From positions 25,611 to 89,610 of the forward strand of contig JAJJLU010003471.1 of assembly GCA_023807065.1 (NCBI GenBank): DNA of 64,000 nucleotides. The letters are read 5' to 3'. Every line of letters starts with the position of its first letter. Positions within the stretch are counted from its first letter, which is position 1. The position numbers were made by a program, and so were the translations under genes. The stretch is from Isotricha intestinalis. Lineage: Eukaryota > Ciliophora > Litostomatea > Vestibuliferida > Isotrichidae. The notes below the pieces were generated by a model. It ran no database searches. It was not told the origin of the DNA and worked only from the letters and a program-made list of their open reading frames with translations. Positions 29,930 to 39,324 of the stretch are shown piece after piece.

Positions 29930-31987
29930 TTATTCATAATAAATATTTCTTAAAGGTAAATAAAAAAATTTTGTTTTATCTGATAATAATACAATTTGAG
30001 AACCTGAAATAAAACATTCTGTAATATTATGATTTTGAAAAATATTTTCATATGAATTGAATTTTTTCAAATGAATTATTTTATCATTTTCATCTTCATC
30101 TTCATCTTCATAACAAAGAGTATAATACATTGTTAAATTATGACAGATGAAAAATAATATTTCTTTATCTGATGTATTATAATGAAAAACTTTATAAATA
30201 TCAAAATTTACAGGTCCTGAAGTTATATTATTATTATTTTTTATATTTTTAAATATTAATTTTTTTTTTTGCTCTTCTATTAAATAATATAATAATTTAA
30301 AATCTTCTTCATTTTCTGGGTCATAATCAAAAAAAAGCAAATTAGATTTTGTTGGAAGTTCATTTGTTTGAGGAACAATATTTTTTTTTATTATGAAAGT
30401 ATTATTATTCATTAATTTTTCAACTTTAAAACAACACAATTTTTTTTTTTCTTCTTTTTCTTCTGTTTTATCTATATAATATATTTTAAATTCATTACAA
30501 TTAATTTTAATAACATTTATTTTTTCGAATATTATTTTTAATATATCATTTAAATTCATTTTCGTTTCTGAATTTGTTAAACTTTGTTGGTTTATAGTTA
30601 TTTTTTCTCTGAAATTATTTTTTGTAAATTCAAATAATTTTATTGTTTTATTCATATCATATGAGAAAAAATAATTATTATTTACAATAAGAAATAATAT
30701 GTAATCATAATTTCTCAGAAAATTATCTTTAAATATAGTTCTTTGTCTTTTATAAATTTCTCCAAAATAAAAATTACCTAAAACTTTAGGATACTGATTA
30801 AAAATATTTTTAACATTTTGAATAATTTCAAAATTAAATATATTTTTATTTTCTAAAATTTCATATTGTTTAAAAAAAAATTTTTCTGAGTGAGAAAAAT
30901 AAAGTTTAGTTTCATAAATTGATTTCATATATTTTTTTACAAAAGAATCTAAATATTCAAAATCTTTATTTTTATGAGGATGATTACATTTATTACAAAT
31001 TCCCCTTTCACATTCTTCACAATAATATTCAATAATTTGTAAATGATTAGGACAATAATTGAATATATTATTATAATAAAGTAATGGATGAAGATGTTTT
31101 CCACAAATATTATCATTATTATGATAATAATAATCACATATGTGACAATACCATTTTTCATTATTTAATATATTTTTATCACAAATTGGACATATTGTTT
31201 TATTGATAGTATAATTCTTTTTTAATAATATTGTTTTTAATGAATTATATATTGATTTATGCTTTTTTATACATGAAGTAAAAATTTGCTTTTTATTAAA
31301 TTTAATAATCATTGGAAAAGGACAATTATTACAATTACATGGAATGTAATTTAAATGGTAAAATTTTAATAAATCTAAATTTTCCATTTCTTCCTCATTT
31401 AAATCAAAATCATCAAATTTAGGTAATTCAATTGGATCAGAATTATATAATAAATAATTTTCCTTTTTTAAATTATATTTTATTAAAATTTCTATAATTG
31501 TTTTTTTTTTTTTTTCTGCAATTTCTTTCAATTTTTCATCGTTATATAAATTTTTATAATCAAAATCATTATTGTTCATTGCTCTTAAATGAATTGATTC
31601 TTTTTCTTTTTCATTTTTATTTATCGGAAAATAAAATGGAATCTTTTTCATAAAAATAATATAATTGTTTGAAACTGGTACAAAATTATCAATAAATGAA
31701 TTTTTTATTTTTATTATTGTGTTAGTTGTTTTTTCTATTTTAAAGTCTTTCTCACAAAAAATAAAAGTTATTAGCTTTATTGATTCATTCAATTCATCTT
31801 TTTCACCAACTATTTTCAATGAAATAATCAATTGATTTTTTTTTGTTTCTTCTTCAAAATTATTTGATTCCGTAATTTCATTTAAAATTTTATAACTATC
31901 AAAATATAAATGTTTATATTTCTTTTCAATTGCTTTTTTAAAATTATCTTTACTATTAATTATAACTCCTATTTCTGGAATTTTCAT
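29930..31987 (-). CDS. B-box/ZZ-like zinc-binding protein
   Basis: The 685-residue protein has an N-terminal half (1-220) with no named domain. A cysteine/histidine-rich centre at about 230-345 holds CNCNNCPF, ICPICDKNI, WYCHICDYYYHN, ICGKHLHP and a B-box-like YCPNHLQIIEYYCEECERGICNKCNHPH. The C-terminal 300 residues are beta-rich with Asn/Lys loops and could form a propeller-like domain. TRIM-like architecture is suggested but no canonical RING is seen. A ubiquitin-ligase role is not supported. Its start lies 51 bp from the divergent protease-like gene. Confidence 0.65.
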   Translation of the reverse strand: MKIPEIGVIINSKDNFKKAIEKKYKHLYFDSYKILNEITESNNFEEETKKNQLIISLKIVGEKDELNESIKLITFIFCEKDFKIEKTTNTIIKIKNSFIDNFVPVSNNYIIFMKKIPFYFPINKNEKEKESIHLRAMNNNDFDYKNLYNDEKLKEIAEKKKKTIIEILIKYNLKKENYLLYNSDPIELPKFDDFDLNEEEMENLDLLKFYHLNYIPCNCNNCPFPMIIKFNKKQIFTSCIKKHKSIYNSLKTILLKKNYTINKTICPICDKNILNNEKWYCHICDYYYHNNDNICGKHLHPLLYYNNIFNYCPNHLQIIEYYCEECERGICNKCNHPHKNKDFEYLDSFVKKYMKSIYETKLYFSHSEKFFFKQYEILENKNIFNFEIIQNVKNIFNQYPKVLGNFYFGEIYKRQRTIFKDNFLRNYDYILFLIVNNNYFFSYDMNKTIKLFEFTKNNFREKITINQQSLTNSETKMNLNDILKIIFEKINVIKINCNEFKIYYIDKTEEKEEKKKLCCFKVEKLMNNNTFIIKKNIVPQTNELPTKSNLLFFDYDPENEEDFKLLYYLIEEQKKKLIFKNIKNNNNITSGPVNFDIYKVFHYNTSDKEILFFICHNLTMYYTLCYEDEDEDENDKIIHLKKFNSYENIFQNHNITECFISGSQIVLLSDKTKFFYLPLRNIYYE

Positions 31988-32038
31988 CTTTTATGTTATC
32001 CAAATTTTAAACTATTTATTTAATAAATAATAAATAAT
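31988..32038. promoter_or_regulatory. 51-bp divergent promoter spacer
   Basis: This is the shortest divergent spacer in the window. It separates the zinc-binding protein (minus) from the aspartic-protease-like protein (plus). It is A/T-rich and contains TAAATAATAAATAAT-type runs. Confidence 0.4.
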
Positions 32039-33670
32039 ATGAATTGTTTTTTAATATGTTTTTCATTCTTTTTTTTATTTAATCCAATTTTAAATTCTGA
32101 TGTCTTAAGTTTTGATTTAACTTTATATAAAACTAAACAATTAATATACAACGATGAATATTGTTATATTTCGATGAAAATATTAGGTTCAAATAAATCA
32201 ATTAAAATATCTCTTGGTTCTTCCCAATTTATTGTAGATATAGGTCAACCTAAGTTAAATGTCACTGATATAAAAATTCAATATGATAATTTATATCCTG
32301 ATAAAACCACGTTTGGAAATATTACAGAAGGAGTTTTTAATATAGATAATTATGAAAATGTAACATTAAATGTATTATCTAATGTTTCTTCTTATAATTC
32401 TATTTTAGGTCTTTCAAAAGGAGTAAATTATAATAATAGTACAATTGAAAAAGAATATGATTTAAATTTTATGTCTCAATTAATTAAAAAGGGAATAATT
32501 GATAAATATTATATTTATTTAACTCCTTTTTTTAATTTTGATGGAACAAAAAGAAGTGACACTGTATTAGAATTAGGAAGAATTCCAACATATTTTGATA
32601 TCTATAATTTTTCCTATTCTCCTTTAAACAAAAAATATCCAAATAAATGGTCAGTTAAATTATCACATATAATATATAATGAAATTAAGAAAGAAAATAT
32701 AAGAGATATTTATGCTGATGTTATATTTACAGATTCCTATAAATCAAAAAGTTATATTCCAAATAAATATAAAACTTTATTTAAAACAATATTCAGTGAA
32801 CATATGGATTGTGAAATAAAATATTATATGATATGTCCCGTTGAAAAAATAATAGAATCAAAAATATATTTTGTTTTTAATGGTTTTGCTCATTTAATTC
32901 CAAATTCTCTTTTGTTTCTGAATGGTAATGGAACACATAATTTTTCTATTTTTGAATTTTCTTCTGAAATTGATTATATTTCTATTGATAGTTATATTTT
33001 TGGTATTTATCATAGATTATACGACGGAGAAAATAATACTGTTAGATTTGTTTATCCTAATAATAAAGATTTTATTATTGATGTTTCACATTTAACTGGA
33101 TTTGAAAATAGAAATGGAACTAAAAAAGAAGTTGAAAGTATTGAATATTTAAGAGACTATGAAAGGCAATTAAAAAGAGAAGAAATGGAAATTAATGTTA
33201 CTTTAAAAAATATTGAAGAAATGAAAAAAGATATAAATGAAAAAAATATGTCACTTAATCAAAAGGAAAACGAATTAATTGAAAGAGAGAAAAAATTAAA
33301 TGATAGAACAATTGAAATAGAAAAACAAATTAATAACTTTGAAAAAGAAATTAAAAATTTAAAAATGGAGATTGAGAATCAAAAAGATAAAATTGGGAGT
33401 TTAAACAATGAAATAAAAAATAAGAAAGATGCAATTGAAAAATTAAATGAAGAAAATGTAAAAATTAAAAATGATTTAAATGATAATAAAATGAAAGATA
33501 CACAAACAATAAATAATGAGAAAAGAAAATCATTTATTGAATTAATTGTAATAATAATTTTAATAATAACTTTAATATTAGTAATAGTTTTATTTATTAT
33601 TAAAGGGAATAAATCTGGAAATTCAATTGATAAATTATCTCTTTTATCTACAGATGAAAAAATCAATTAA
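32039..33670 (+). CDS. Membrane-anchored aspartic-protease-like (pepsin-fold) protein, probably inactive
   Basis: The 543-residue protein begins with a signal peptide (residues 1-19, CFLICFSFFFLFNPIL). A pepsin-like ectodomain follows to about 370, recognisable from YCYISMKILGSN ... KISLGSSQFIVDIGQ, SILGLSKGV, ELGRIPTYFDIYNF and KWSVKLSHI. The first catalytic-type triad reads DIG instead of D-T/S-G. The second site (about residues 229-240, VIFTDSYKSKSYIP) has no DTG/DSG. N-glycosylation sequons are frequent. A long coiled coil (about 375-495) precedes one TM helix (about 503-525) and a short cytosolic tail. It is probably a surface protein using the fold for binding, but the pepsin assignment rests on pattern alone. 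Confidence 0.65.
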   Translation: MNCFLICFSFFFLFNPILNSDVLSFDLTLYKTKQLIYNDEYCYISMKILGSNKSIKISLGSSQFIVDIGQPKLNVTDIKIQYDNLYPDKTTFGNITEGVFNIDNYENVTLNVLSNVSSYNSILGLSKGVNYNNSTIEKEYDLNFMSQLIKKGIIDKYYIYLTPFFNFDGTKRSDTVLELGRIPTYFDIYNFSYSPLNKKYPNKWSVKLSHIIYNEIKKENIRDIYADVIFTDSYKSKSYIPNKYKTLFKTIFSEHMDCEIKYYMICPVEKIIESKIYFVFNGFAHLIPNSLLFLNGNGTHNFSIFEFSSEIDYISIDSYIFGIYHRLYDGENNTVRFVYPNNKDFIIDVSHLTGFENRNGTKKEVESIEYLRDYERQLKREEMEINVTLKNIEEMKKDINEKNMSLNQKENELIEREKKLNDRTIEIEKQINNFEKEIKNLKMEIENQKDKIGSLNNEIKNKKDAIEKLNEENVKIKNDLNDNKMKDTQTINNEKRKSFIELIVIIILIITLILVIVLFIIKGNKSGNSIDKLSLLSTDEKIN

Positions 33671-33729
33671 ATTATATATAAAAAATTTAAAAATTTTTAT
33701 TTAATTTAAAAAAATAAATATTAAATTAA

Positions 33730-35535
33730 ATGTCTTCAATTAACGATTCAAGTAAAAAAAATAAAGACAAATCAATAAATAAGAAATTATCTATTTCAGA
33801 ACAAAAAATATATTTTAATATAGAAATAAAAGAAGGATTAAAAAAACAAATAGAAATTGATTCAAATTCAAATTGTGGAGATATTGCTTTTGAATTTTGT
33901 AAAAAAAATAATTTAGATTATAAATCTTTAATATATTTAAAAAAACAACTTGAAAATACAATTAAAAATCCTTCTAATGGAAATAATGTATTTGATATTT
34001 CTTTAGAAAAAGATTTCCCAAAAAATAATTCTCATATAATTAATGATAAGAATATTAATTTAAATAATAAAGAAGAAAAAAGTGTAATAAGTTCAAAAAA
34101 TAATAATTATGCAATAAATATAAATCAAAAATTATTTCCATATGAATTTACAATAGAATCAAATTTTAAGAAAAAAAAATCAAAAGACAATAAATCAAAC
34201 AATAAAACAAAACCAAAAAAAAATAAAAGTGAAAATCTAAATAAACTAAATAAAATATCAAATAGAATAAACACATCATCAAATATAAATATATCATCAA
34301 TAGAGAAAGATTCAACATTTAATATTTTAAATAAAAGTGGAAATACAATAAAGCCAATGAATACAATATCAAATTTTTCTAAAATTAATTCAAATAATAT
34401 ATTTGAAAGATTATTTAATGATGCTGAAATAAAAAGAATAACTTATAGAAGACCTTGTCATTTCAGTTCAAATTTAAGAAATAAAACTATGGGAAATGAA
34501 AATAATAATAATTCAAGAATTTCTAATAATTATAATTCTGTTAATTTAACTATTTTTTCTAATTATTCTAATGATAAAGATAGAAATTATAATAATAGTT
34601 ATATGTATAAAATTTTTAAAAATTTACATAATGAATGTGTTTTTCAACCTAATTTTACTTTGAAAAGAAGTAAAAGTTCACATAAAAAAAATAATAAGAA
34701 AAATGTAATAAATAATAAAAATAAAAATAATGGTTATAAACCAGTTATTATTAAAGAAGAAGAAAATATTTCAAGTAGTAATAATGATACAATAAAAAAT
34801 GAGAAAGGAGAAAAAAAAAAAAATAAAAAAGATAATAATGGAAAAGTAAAATTTAATACAATAAATGTTTTAAATAAAAATAGTGAAAATAAAGAAGAAA
34901 AAAAAAATAATACACAAGTGTGTCATCCTTTGAAAGATAAAATGATTTGGGGAAGTCAAGATGGAGATATATTATTAGAAGGAATAAGAACAGAAGCTTT
35001 TGGAAATTTATTTAATGAATTAAATGGTCATAATAAAAATGAAGAATTAAATGAAAATAATATAAATATAGAAAAAATTCCAACAATGGTTTTATATGAT
35101 ATTGAACCAATAACTTTAGAAATATATAAACATAAGAAATCATATTCTTTAAATGATTTTATAAAAGAAATGAAAGAAATATTTAATGAATTATCAATGG
35201 AAGATAAAAGAAATATTATTAATTTATATAAGAAATCTAATTATCCTATTGCTATTAATAATACTTATTTTATTACTTCTCCTAATAGTTCAAAAAGAAA
35301 AAATAATAGTAATTTATTTAATAGTAGACAATTAACTCATTTGAATAGTTCTAGAGGAATGCATATTACTAATAAAAGTGTTCAATCTACTAATATTAAA
35401 AACAATAACAATAATAATAATAAAAGTAATTGTCATTATTTTAATTCTGCTAAAAAAAATTCTAGAAATTCAATTAGTCATGAGAAATTATTATATGGAA
35501 ATGAAAAAAAAAGAAATTTCTTTTATGTTAACTAA
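33730..35535 (+). CDS. Ubiquitin-like N-domain, low-complexity ciliate-type protein
   Basis: The 601-residue protein's residues about 27-80 look like a ubiquitin-like/FERM-N fold (IYFNIEIKEGLKKQIEID ... IAFEFCKKNNLDYKSLIYL). The middle is Lys/Asn-rich. It contains IFERLFNDAEIKRITYRRPC and IFKNLHNECVFQPNFTLKRSK, motifs of the kind that recur in large ciliate proteins with an N-terminal ubiquitin-like module. The C-terminal part (about 405-500) has WGSQDGDILLEGIR, then an acidic helical segment FIKEMKEIFNELSMEDKRNI. No catalytic motif or TM segment is seen. Function unknown. Confidence 0.6.
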   Translation: MSSINDSSKKNKDKSINKKLSISEQKIYFNIEIKEGLKKQIEIDSNSNCGDIAFEFCKKNNLDYKSLIYLKKQLENTIKNPSNGNNVFDISLEKDFPKNNSHIINDKNINLNNKEEKSVISSKNNNYAININQKLFPYEFTIESNFKKKKSKDNKSNNKTKPKKNKSENLNKLNKISNRINTSSNINISSIEKDSTFNILNKSGNTIKPMNTISNFSKINSNNIFERLFNDAEIKRITYRRPCHFSSNLRNKTMGNENNNNSRISNNYNSVNLTIFSNYSNDKDRNYNNSYMYKIFKNLHNECVFQPNFTLKRSKSSHKKNNKKNVINNKNKNNGYKPVIIKEEENISSSNNDTIKNEKGEKKKNKKDNNGKVKFNTINVLNKNSENKEEKKNNTQVCHPLKDKMIWGSQDGDILLEGIRTEAFGNLFNELNGHNKNEELNENNINIEKIPTMVLYDIEPITLEIYKHKKSYSLNDFIKEMKEIFNELSMEDKRNIINLYKKSNYPIAINNTYFITSPNSSKRKNNSNLFNSRQLTHLNSSRGMHITNKSVQSTNIKNNNNNNNKSNCHYFNSAKKNSRNSISHEKLLYGNEKKRNFFYVN

Positions 35536-35623
35536 TTTTTTATAAATAAATTATTTTCTAAAATATATTAAAAAATAATATTTATTTTAAAACCAAAAGA
35601 ATATTATAATTAAAGAAAAAAAA

Positions 35624-35872
35624 ATGAGTGGAAAAGATGAATTAGATCCAAATGTGAATTCAGAAAATTTATCTGAAAAGAATGTAGTAGAAAATAATAA
35701 AGATTTAGGAAAAGGAGGAGAAAATGTAAATAATCTTTCAATTAGAGCATATTTAGATAAAACTGTTGTTCCTTTAGTCCTTCAAGGAATGGCTGAAGTT
35801 GCTAAAGAAAGACCTGAAAATCCTATTAAGTATTTAGCTGATTTTCTTATGAAACATGCTAATGAAAAATAA
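35624..35872 (+). CDS. DPY30: Dpy-30 domain protein
   Basis: This 82-residue protein has a short acidic tail (1-35) and then a Dpy-30 module at 38-82: [20 protein letters not shown] followed by [20 protein letters not shown]. This is the complete two-helix dimerisation motif with RPxNPxxYLAxFL. Dpy-30 acts both in COMPASS histone H3K4 methyltransferases and in axonemal radial-spoke-type docking. Sequence cannot tell which role applies here, though ciliary genes are near. No intron or break is needed. Confidence 0.93.
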   Translation: MSGKDELDPNVNSENLSEKNVVENNKDLGKGGENVNNLSIRAYLDKTVVPLVLQGMAEVAKERPENPIKYLADFLMKHANEK

Positions 35873-36066
35873 ATATATCTTTTATTAAATTTTTTTTTCT
35901 AAAAATGAATTTTTAAAATCAATTAAAATATTTCCAATTTTAATTTCATTTTATCAGTTATATTTTTTAAAATTTAAAAAAATAAAAATTAAAAAATAAT
36001 ACATAAATAAAATATAATCAAATTTATGTTTTTAAAAATATATGATTTATTTATTATATAAATATT

Positions 36067-38598
36067 TTATGCTTGGCCTTCTTGATTATTATCTTTATTT
36101 TCATCAACTTGTTCTTCATTTCCTTCTTCTCCATCTGCATGCTCTGGTGGAACTTCTTCTTTGTCTTTTTTAATAGGAGGTAATTTTTTCTTTTGTGTTC
36201 TATAAAGATTATATTGAGGATATTTTAATTTGAAAGCAGGAACTTGAGTTTTTAAAACAGCACTTTTTTTTAAAGCTTCTTCTTGAGCGTCTTTTTCTTT
36301 ATTATTTATTTGTTCAGAAACTTTAAGTTCATTAATAGTATCCATTAATTCTTCTGGTTTAACTTTTTCTCCTTTTTTTCTTTTTGGAATTGAACCTAAT
36401 GTATCTCTATAAACACTATCATATATAATGTAACCATCATTTGTAACAAATCCTCCACTTGTTAAAGTTTTTTTATTTACATTTGTACTGAAATATGGAT
36501 TTAAATTTTTATCAAATAATGGATTATATTCTTTATATCTTGATTTTGTCTTATCTACACAATCTAATTTAAATTTACCTTCTTGTTTCCTTTGAGCTAC
36601 TTCACCCATTGTTTTCTCTATTTCTGCTTTCGATGGATTTACTTCAAAGAATTTTGGATCTGTTGGTTCTTCTAAATTATTTCTTTTTAATTCTATTTTT
36701 TTCTTTATTACTTCTATTCCAGTTAAATATGCAACAAACATACTTTCATCTGTTGCTCCTCCTTCTCCTATTTTTAATAAGAGACATCCTACAAATATTG
36801 TGGCATAATCATCATAATTTTCTTTTATTATATTTTTATATTCATCTATTAATTCCATATTATGTGGATTCACTTTTGGATAACATTTCATGTCATAATT
36901 ACTTACTTCTGCTGGATCATCTCCATTACCTACTTTTACTATTATAAATTTACGGAAATCTTCTATAAAAATTCCTATTTTTTCCTTAAATGGAACATCA
37001 CATGATTTACATACAGTTTCGGCAAAGAAATCATATATTTTTTTTTTATCAAAATCATCTTTTTTCTTTTTTTTTTCTTTTTTCTTCTTTTTCTCCTTTT
37101 TCTTCTTTTCTTCTCCTTCTTCTCCTTCTTTCTTTTCTCCTTCTTCACCTTCTTCTCCTTCTTTCTTTTCACCTTCTTCACCTTCTTCTCCTTCTTTCTT
37201 TTCACCTTCTTCTCCTTCTTCTCCTTCTTTCTTTTCACCTTCTTCTCCTTCTTTCTTTTCTTCTTCTTTTCCTTCTTCACCTTCTCCTTCTTTCTTCTCT
37301 TCTCCTTCTTCTCCTTCACCTGTTTTTTCATCTGGTTTTTCTTTCTTATCAACTTCTTCTTCTTCTTTATATTCTTCGTGTTTTTCTTTCTTCTTTTTTT
37401 TCCCTTTTTTCTTCTTTTTTCCTTTATCTTTCTTTTTCTTTTCTTCTTCTCTCTTCTTTTTCTCTTCTTCTTGTTGTTTTTTCTTTTCTTCTGCTTCTTT
37501 CTTTTTTTTTTCATCATTTATCTTTTTAAAAAGATCATATGCTTCGTCTCTATTTCCAAAAATATATACATCAGGATATTTTAATAATTCTGTTACTTGT
37601 TCTAAATCACCGTCTCCTTTTCCAACATTTAATACAATATTACTTTTTCCTTTTTCTTTGGTTTCTTTAAAGAAATCTTTTAATTCTTCTAAAGTAATTG
37701 CACTTGAAATTTCACTTTCTGTAAAATCAGCAAAATCGATGAAAATGTATTCAAAAGAATCGAGAGAAGGTTCTTTAATTTTTTTAAATTTATTTTCTTC
37801 TTCTTCTCCTTCTTCACCTTCTTTTTTTTCTTCTCCTTCTTCACCTTCTTTTTTTCCATCTTCATTTTTTTCAACAGCATCATCATCATCTCCATCAGGA
37901 GGCATTTTAGCTTCTTTGCTTTTTTGATTATTTTCTTTGTTAGGAGCATTTTTATCATCTACTTCATCATTATCTTGATATCCTCCAACATCTTCATCTC
38001 CATTTTCTTTTTTTTCTTCTCCTTCTTCACCTTCTTCTCCTTCTTCTCCTTCTCCTTCTCCTTCTTTCTTTTTTTCTGGAGGAGGAATATTTTTAGAATT
38101 TGTTAAAGGAATATCTTTTTCTTCTTCTCCGCATTTTAAGTGAAGTCCTACTGCTACATTACAATCACATACTTCACTATCATGAAGAATTAAATTATTT
38201 TTTTGAGTAACTTGATCTACTAATTCTTTAAATTTTTCTTGCTCTTCTGTATAATCTATTTTATCTAATGTGATGTAATCTATTGGAACTTTCTTTTTTG
38301 AAATTTTATTTGCATTTAATAACATTGTTAATGATTTATTCCCTGATACCATTTCTATTTGATCCCATAATTCCTTTTTTTCTAATAGAAATTCTATATC
38401 TTTTGCTGATTCTATATCTGAAAATTTTTTTTCAGGATCATTTTCTGTTATTAATTCTGGAGGAATTGTTAAGTTAAATGTAAGGTTTAAATTTCCTAAT
38501 GTTACCATTTTTCCTCCTGAAGCATTTGAACCTCCAGATCCACCTTTTCCACCCTTTGCATTCTTCTTTTGACCTTTTTTTTTAGTTTTTTCTGACAT
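36067..38598 (-). CDS. Large acidic/basic repeat protein (KKEGEEGEEGE)
   Basis: In this 843-residue protein, the Gly/Ser-rich head (residues 1-30) precedes an IPPELIT-containing region with cysteines (CDCNVAVGLHLKCG) and several E/G/K blocks. Residues about 430-510 are a tandem repeat (see separate entry), bounded by Lys-rich blocks. The C-terminal 270 residues are conserved-looking and complex, with NPLFDKNLNPYFST and GFVTNDGYIIYDSVYRDTLG. They likely hold the functional domain, and an axonemal or cytoskeletal role is possible. I recognise no family. Long open frames on the opposite strand and in another minus-strand frame are products of the repeat composition. Confidence 0.75.
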   Translation of the reverse strand: MSEKTKKKGQKKNAKGGKGGSGGSNASGGKMVTLGNLNLTFNLTIPPELITENDPEKKFSDIESAKDIEFLLEKKELWDQIEMVSGNKSLTMLLNANKISKKKVPIDYITLDKIDYTEEQEKFKELVDQVTQKNNLILHDSEVCDCNVAVGLHLKCGEEEKDIPLTNSKNIPPPEKKKEGEGEGEEGEEGEEGEEKKENGDEDVGGYQDNDEVDDKNAPNKENNQKSKEAKMPPDGDDDDAVEKNEDGKKEGEEGEEKKEGEEGEEEENKFKKIKEPSLDSFEYIFIDFADFTESEISSAITLEELKDFFKETKEKGKSNIVLNVGKGDGDLEQVTELLKYPDVYIFGNRDEAYDLFKKINDEKKKKEAEEKKKQQEEEKKKREEEKKKKDKGKKKKKGKKKKKEKHEEYKEEEEVDKKEKPDEKTGEGEEGEEKKEGEGEEGKEEEKKEGEEGEKKEGEEGEEGEKKEGEEGEEGEKKEGEEGEEGEKKEGEEGEEKKKKEKKKKKEKKKKKDDFDKKKIYDFFAETVCKSCDVPFKEKIGIFIEDFRKFIIVKVGNGDDPAEVSNYDMKCYPKVNPHNMELIDEYKNIIKENYDDYATIFVGCLLLKIGEGGATDESMFVAYLTGIEVIKKKIELKRNNLEEPTDPKFFEVNPSKAEIEKTMGEVAQRKQEGKFKLDCVDKTKSRYKEYNPLFDKNLNPYFSTNVNKKTLTSGGFVTNDGYIIYDSVYRDTLGSIPKRKKGEKVKPEELMDTINELKVSEQINNKEKDAQEEALKKSAVLKTQVPAFKLKYPQYNLYRTQKKKLPPIKKDKEEVPPEHADGEEGNEEQVDENKDNNQEGQA
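37085..37330 (-). repeat. 33-nt tandem repeat encoding EGEEGEEGEKK
   Basis: About four near-perfect 33-nt units encode the 11-residue EGEEGEEGEKK unit, flanked by partial units. The plus strand reads as pure CTT/TCC-type pyrimidine tracts. A length polymorphism is likely. Confidence 0.8.
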
Positions 38599-39324
38599 TT
38601 TTTTTGAGTTTAAGTTATTGATTTATTTAATTAGTTTTTATGGTTTTATATTGGGCAATTAATTCTTTTTTTTTGAATGGGGGTTTTTTACTTTTTTTAC
38701 TTTTTTTTTTTTAATTTTTTTTTATGATTTTTTATTCTTTTTTTAAGGTGTTTATATGAAATTATTCTTTTGAAAGATATATAATTTTAGAAATATTTAA
38801 AAGTGAAGATTAAAAGTGAATATTAGTAAAATATCATTTTTTGAATATATTTTTTTGAGATAACAAAAAAGACAATTTCTATTTTCATTTTATTGGGTAA
38901 ATGTTATAACTAATTGATATAACGAAGAATAACAATGTTAAAGAATTTTTAATTGGAAATTAAGAGTAAACATTAAGAATCTATAATTTTCTAAGTTTTT
39001 TATGATATATTTATATATTTTTATTTAAAACTGACTCTTATTTTTTTTCTACTTTTAATTTATTTTTATTTTTTTGGTTTTTATTAAATTTCTTAATTAA
39101 AAAATAATTGAATAATTACAAAAAATATACATTAATGGATTAATAAATTTTATCAAATTTATTTCTATATTTTTAAGTAGAAATCTCAAAATAAAAAATA
39201 TATATATAAAAAAATTGTATTTTTGCAAAAAATAAGAAAGATATAAAATATAAAGAAACTCTAAATTTTAATATAAAAATATTTGTTTATTTCTATTTTT
39301 ATAGATTTATTTAAAATATTTTTA
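38599..39324. other. Intergenic spacer, A/T-rich
   Basis: These 726 bp lie between two divergent genes and have long T-tracts near the left end. I see no gene, tRNA or repeat array. Confidence 0.5.

Noticed and set aside
36975..38477. Long open frames opposite or overlapping the K/E/G-repeat gene
   Set aside because: They arise from the same pyrimidine/purine tracts as the repeats and encode only Leu/Phe/Ser or Lys/Arg runs.
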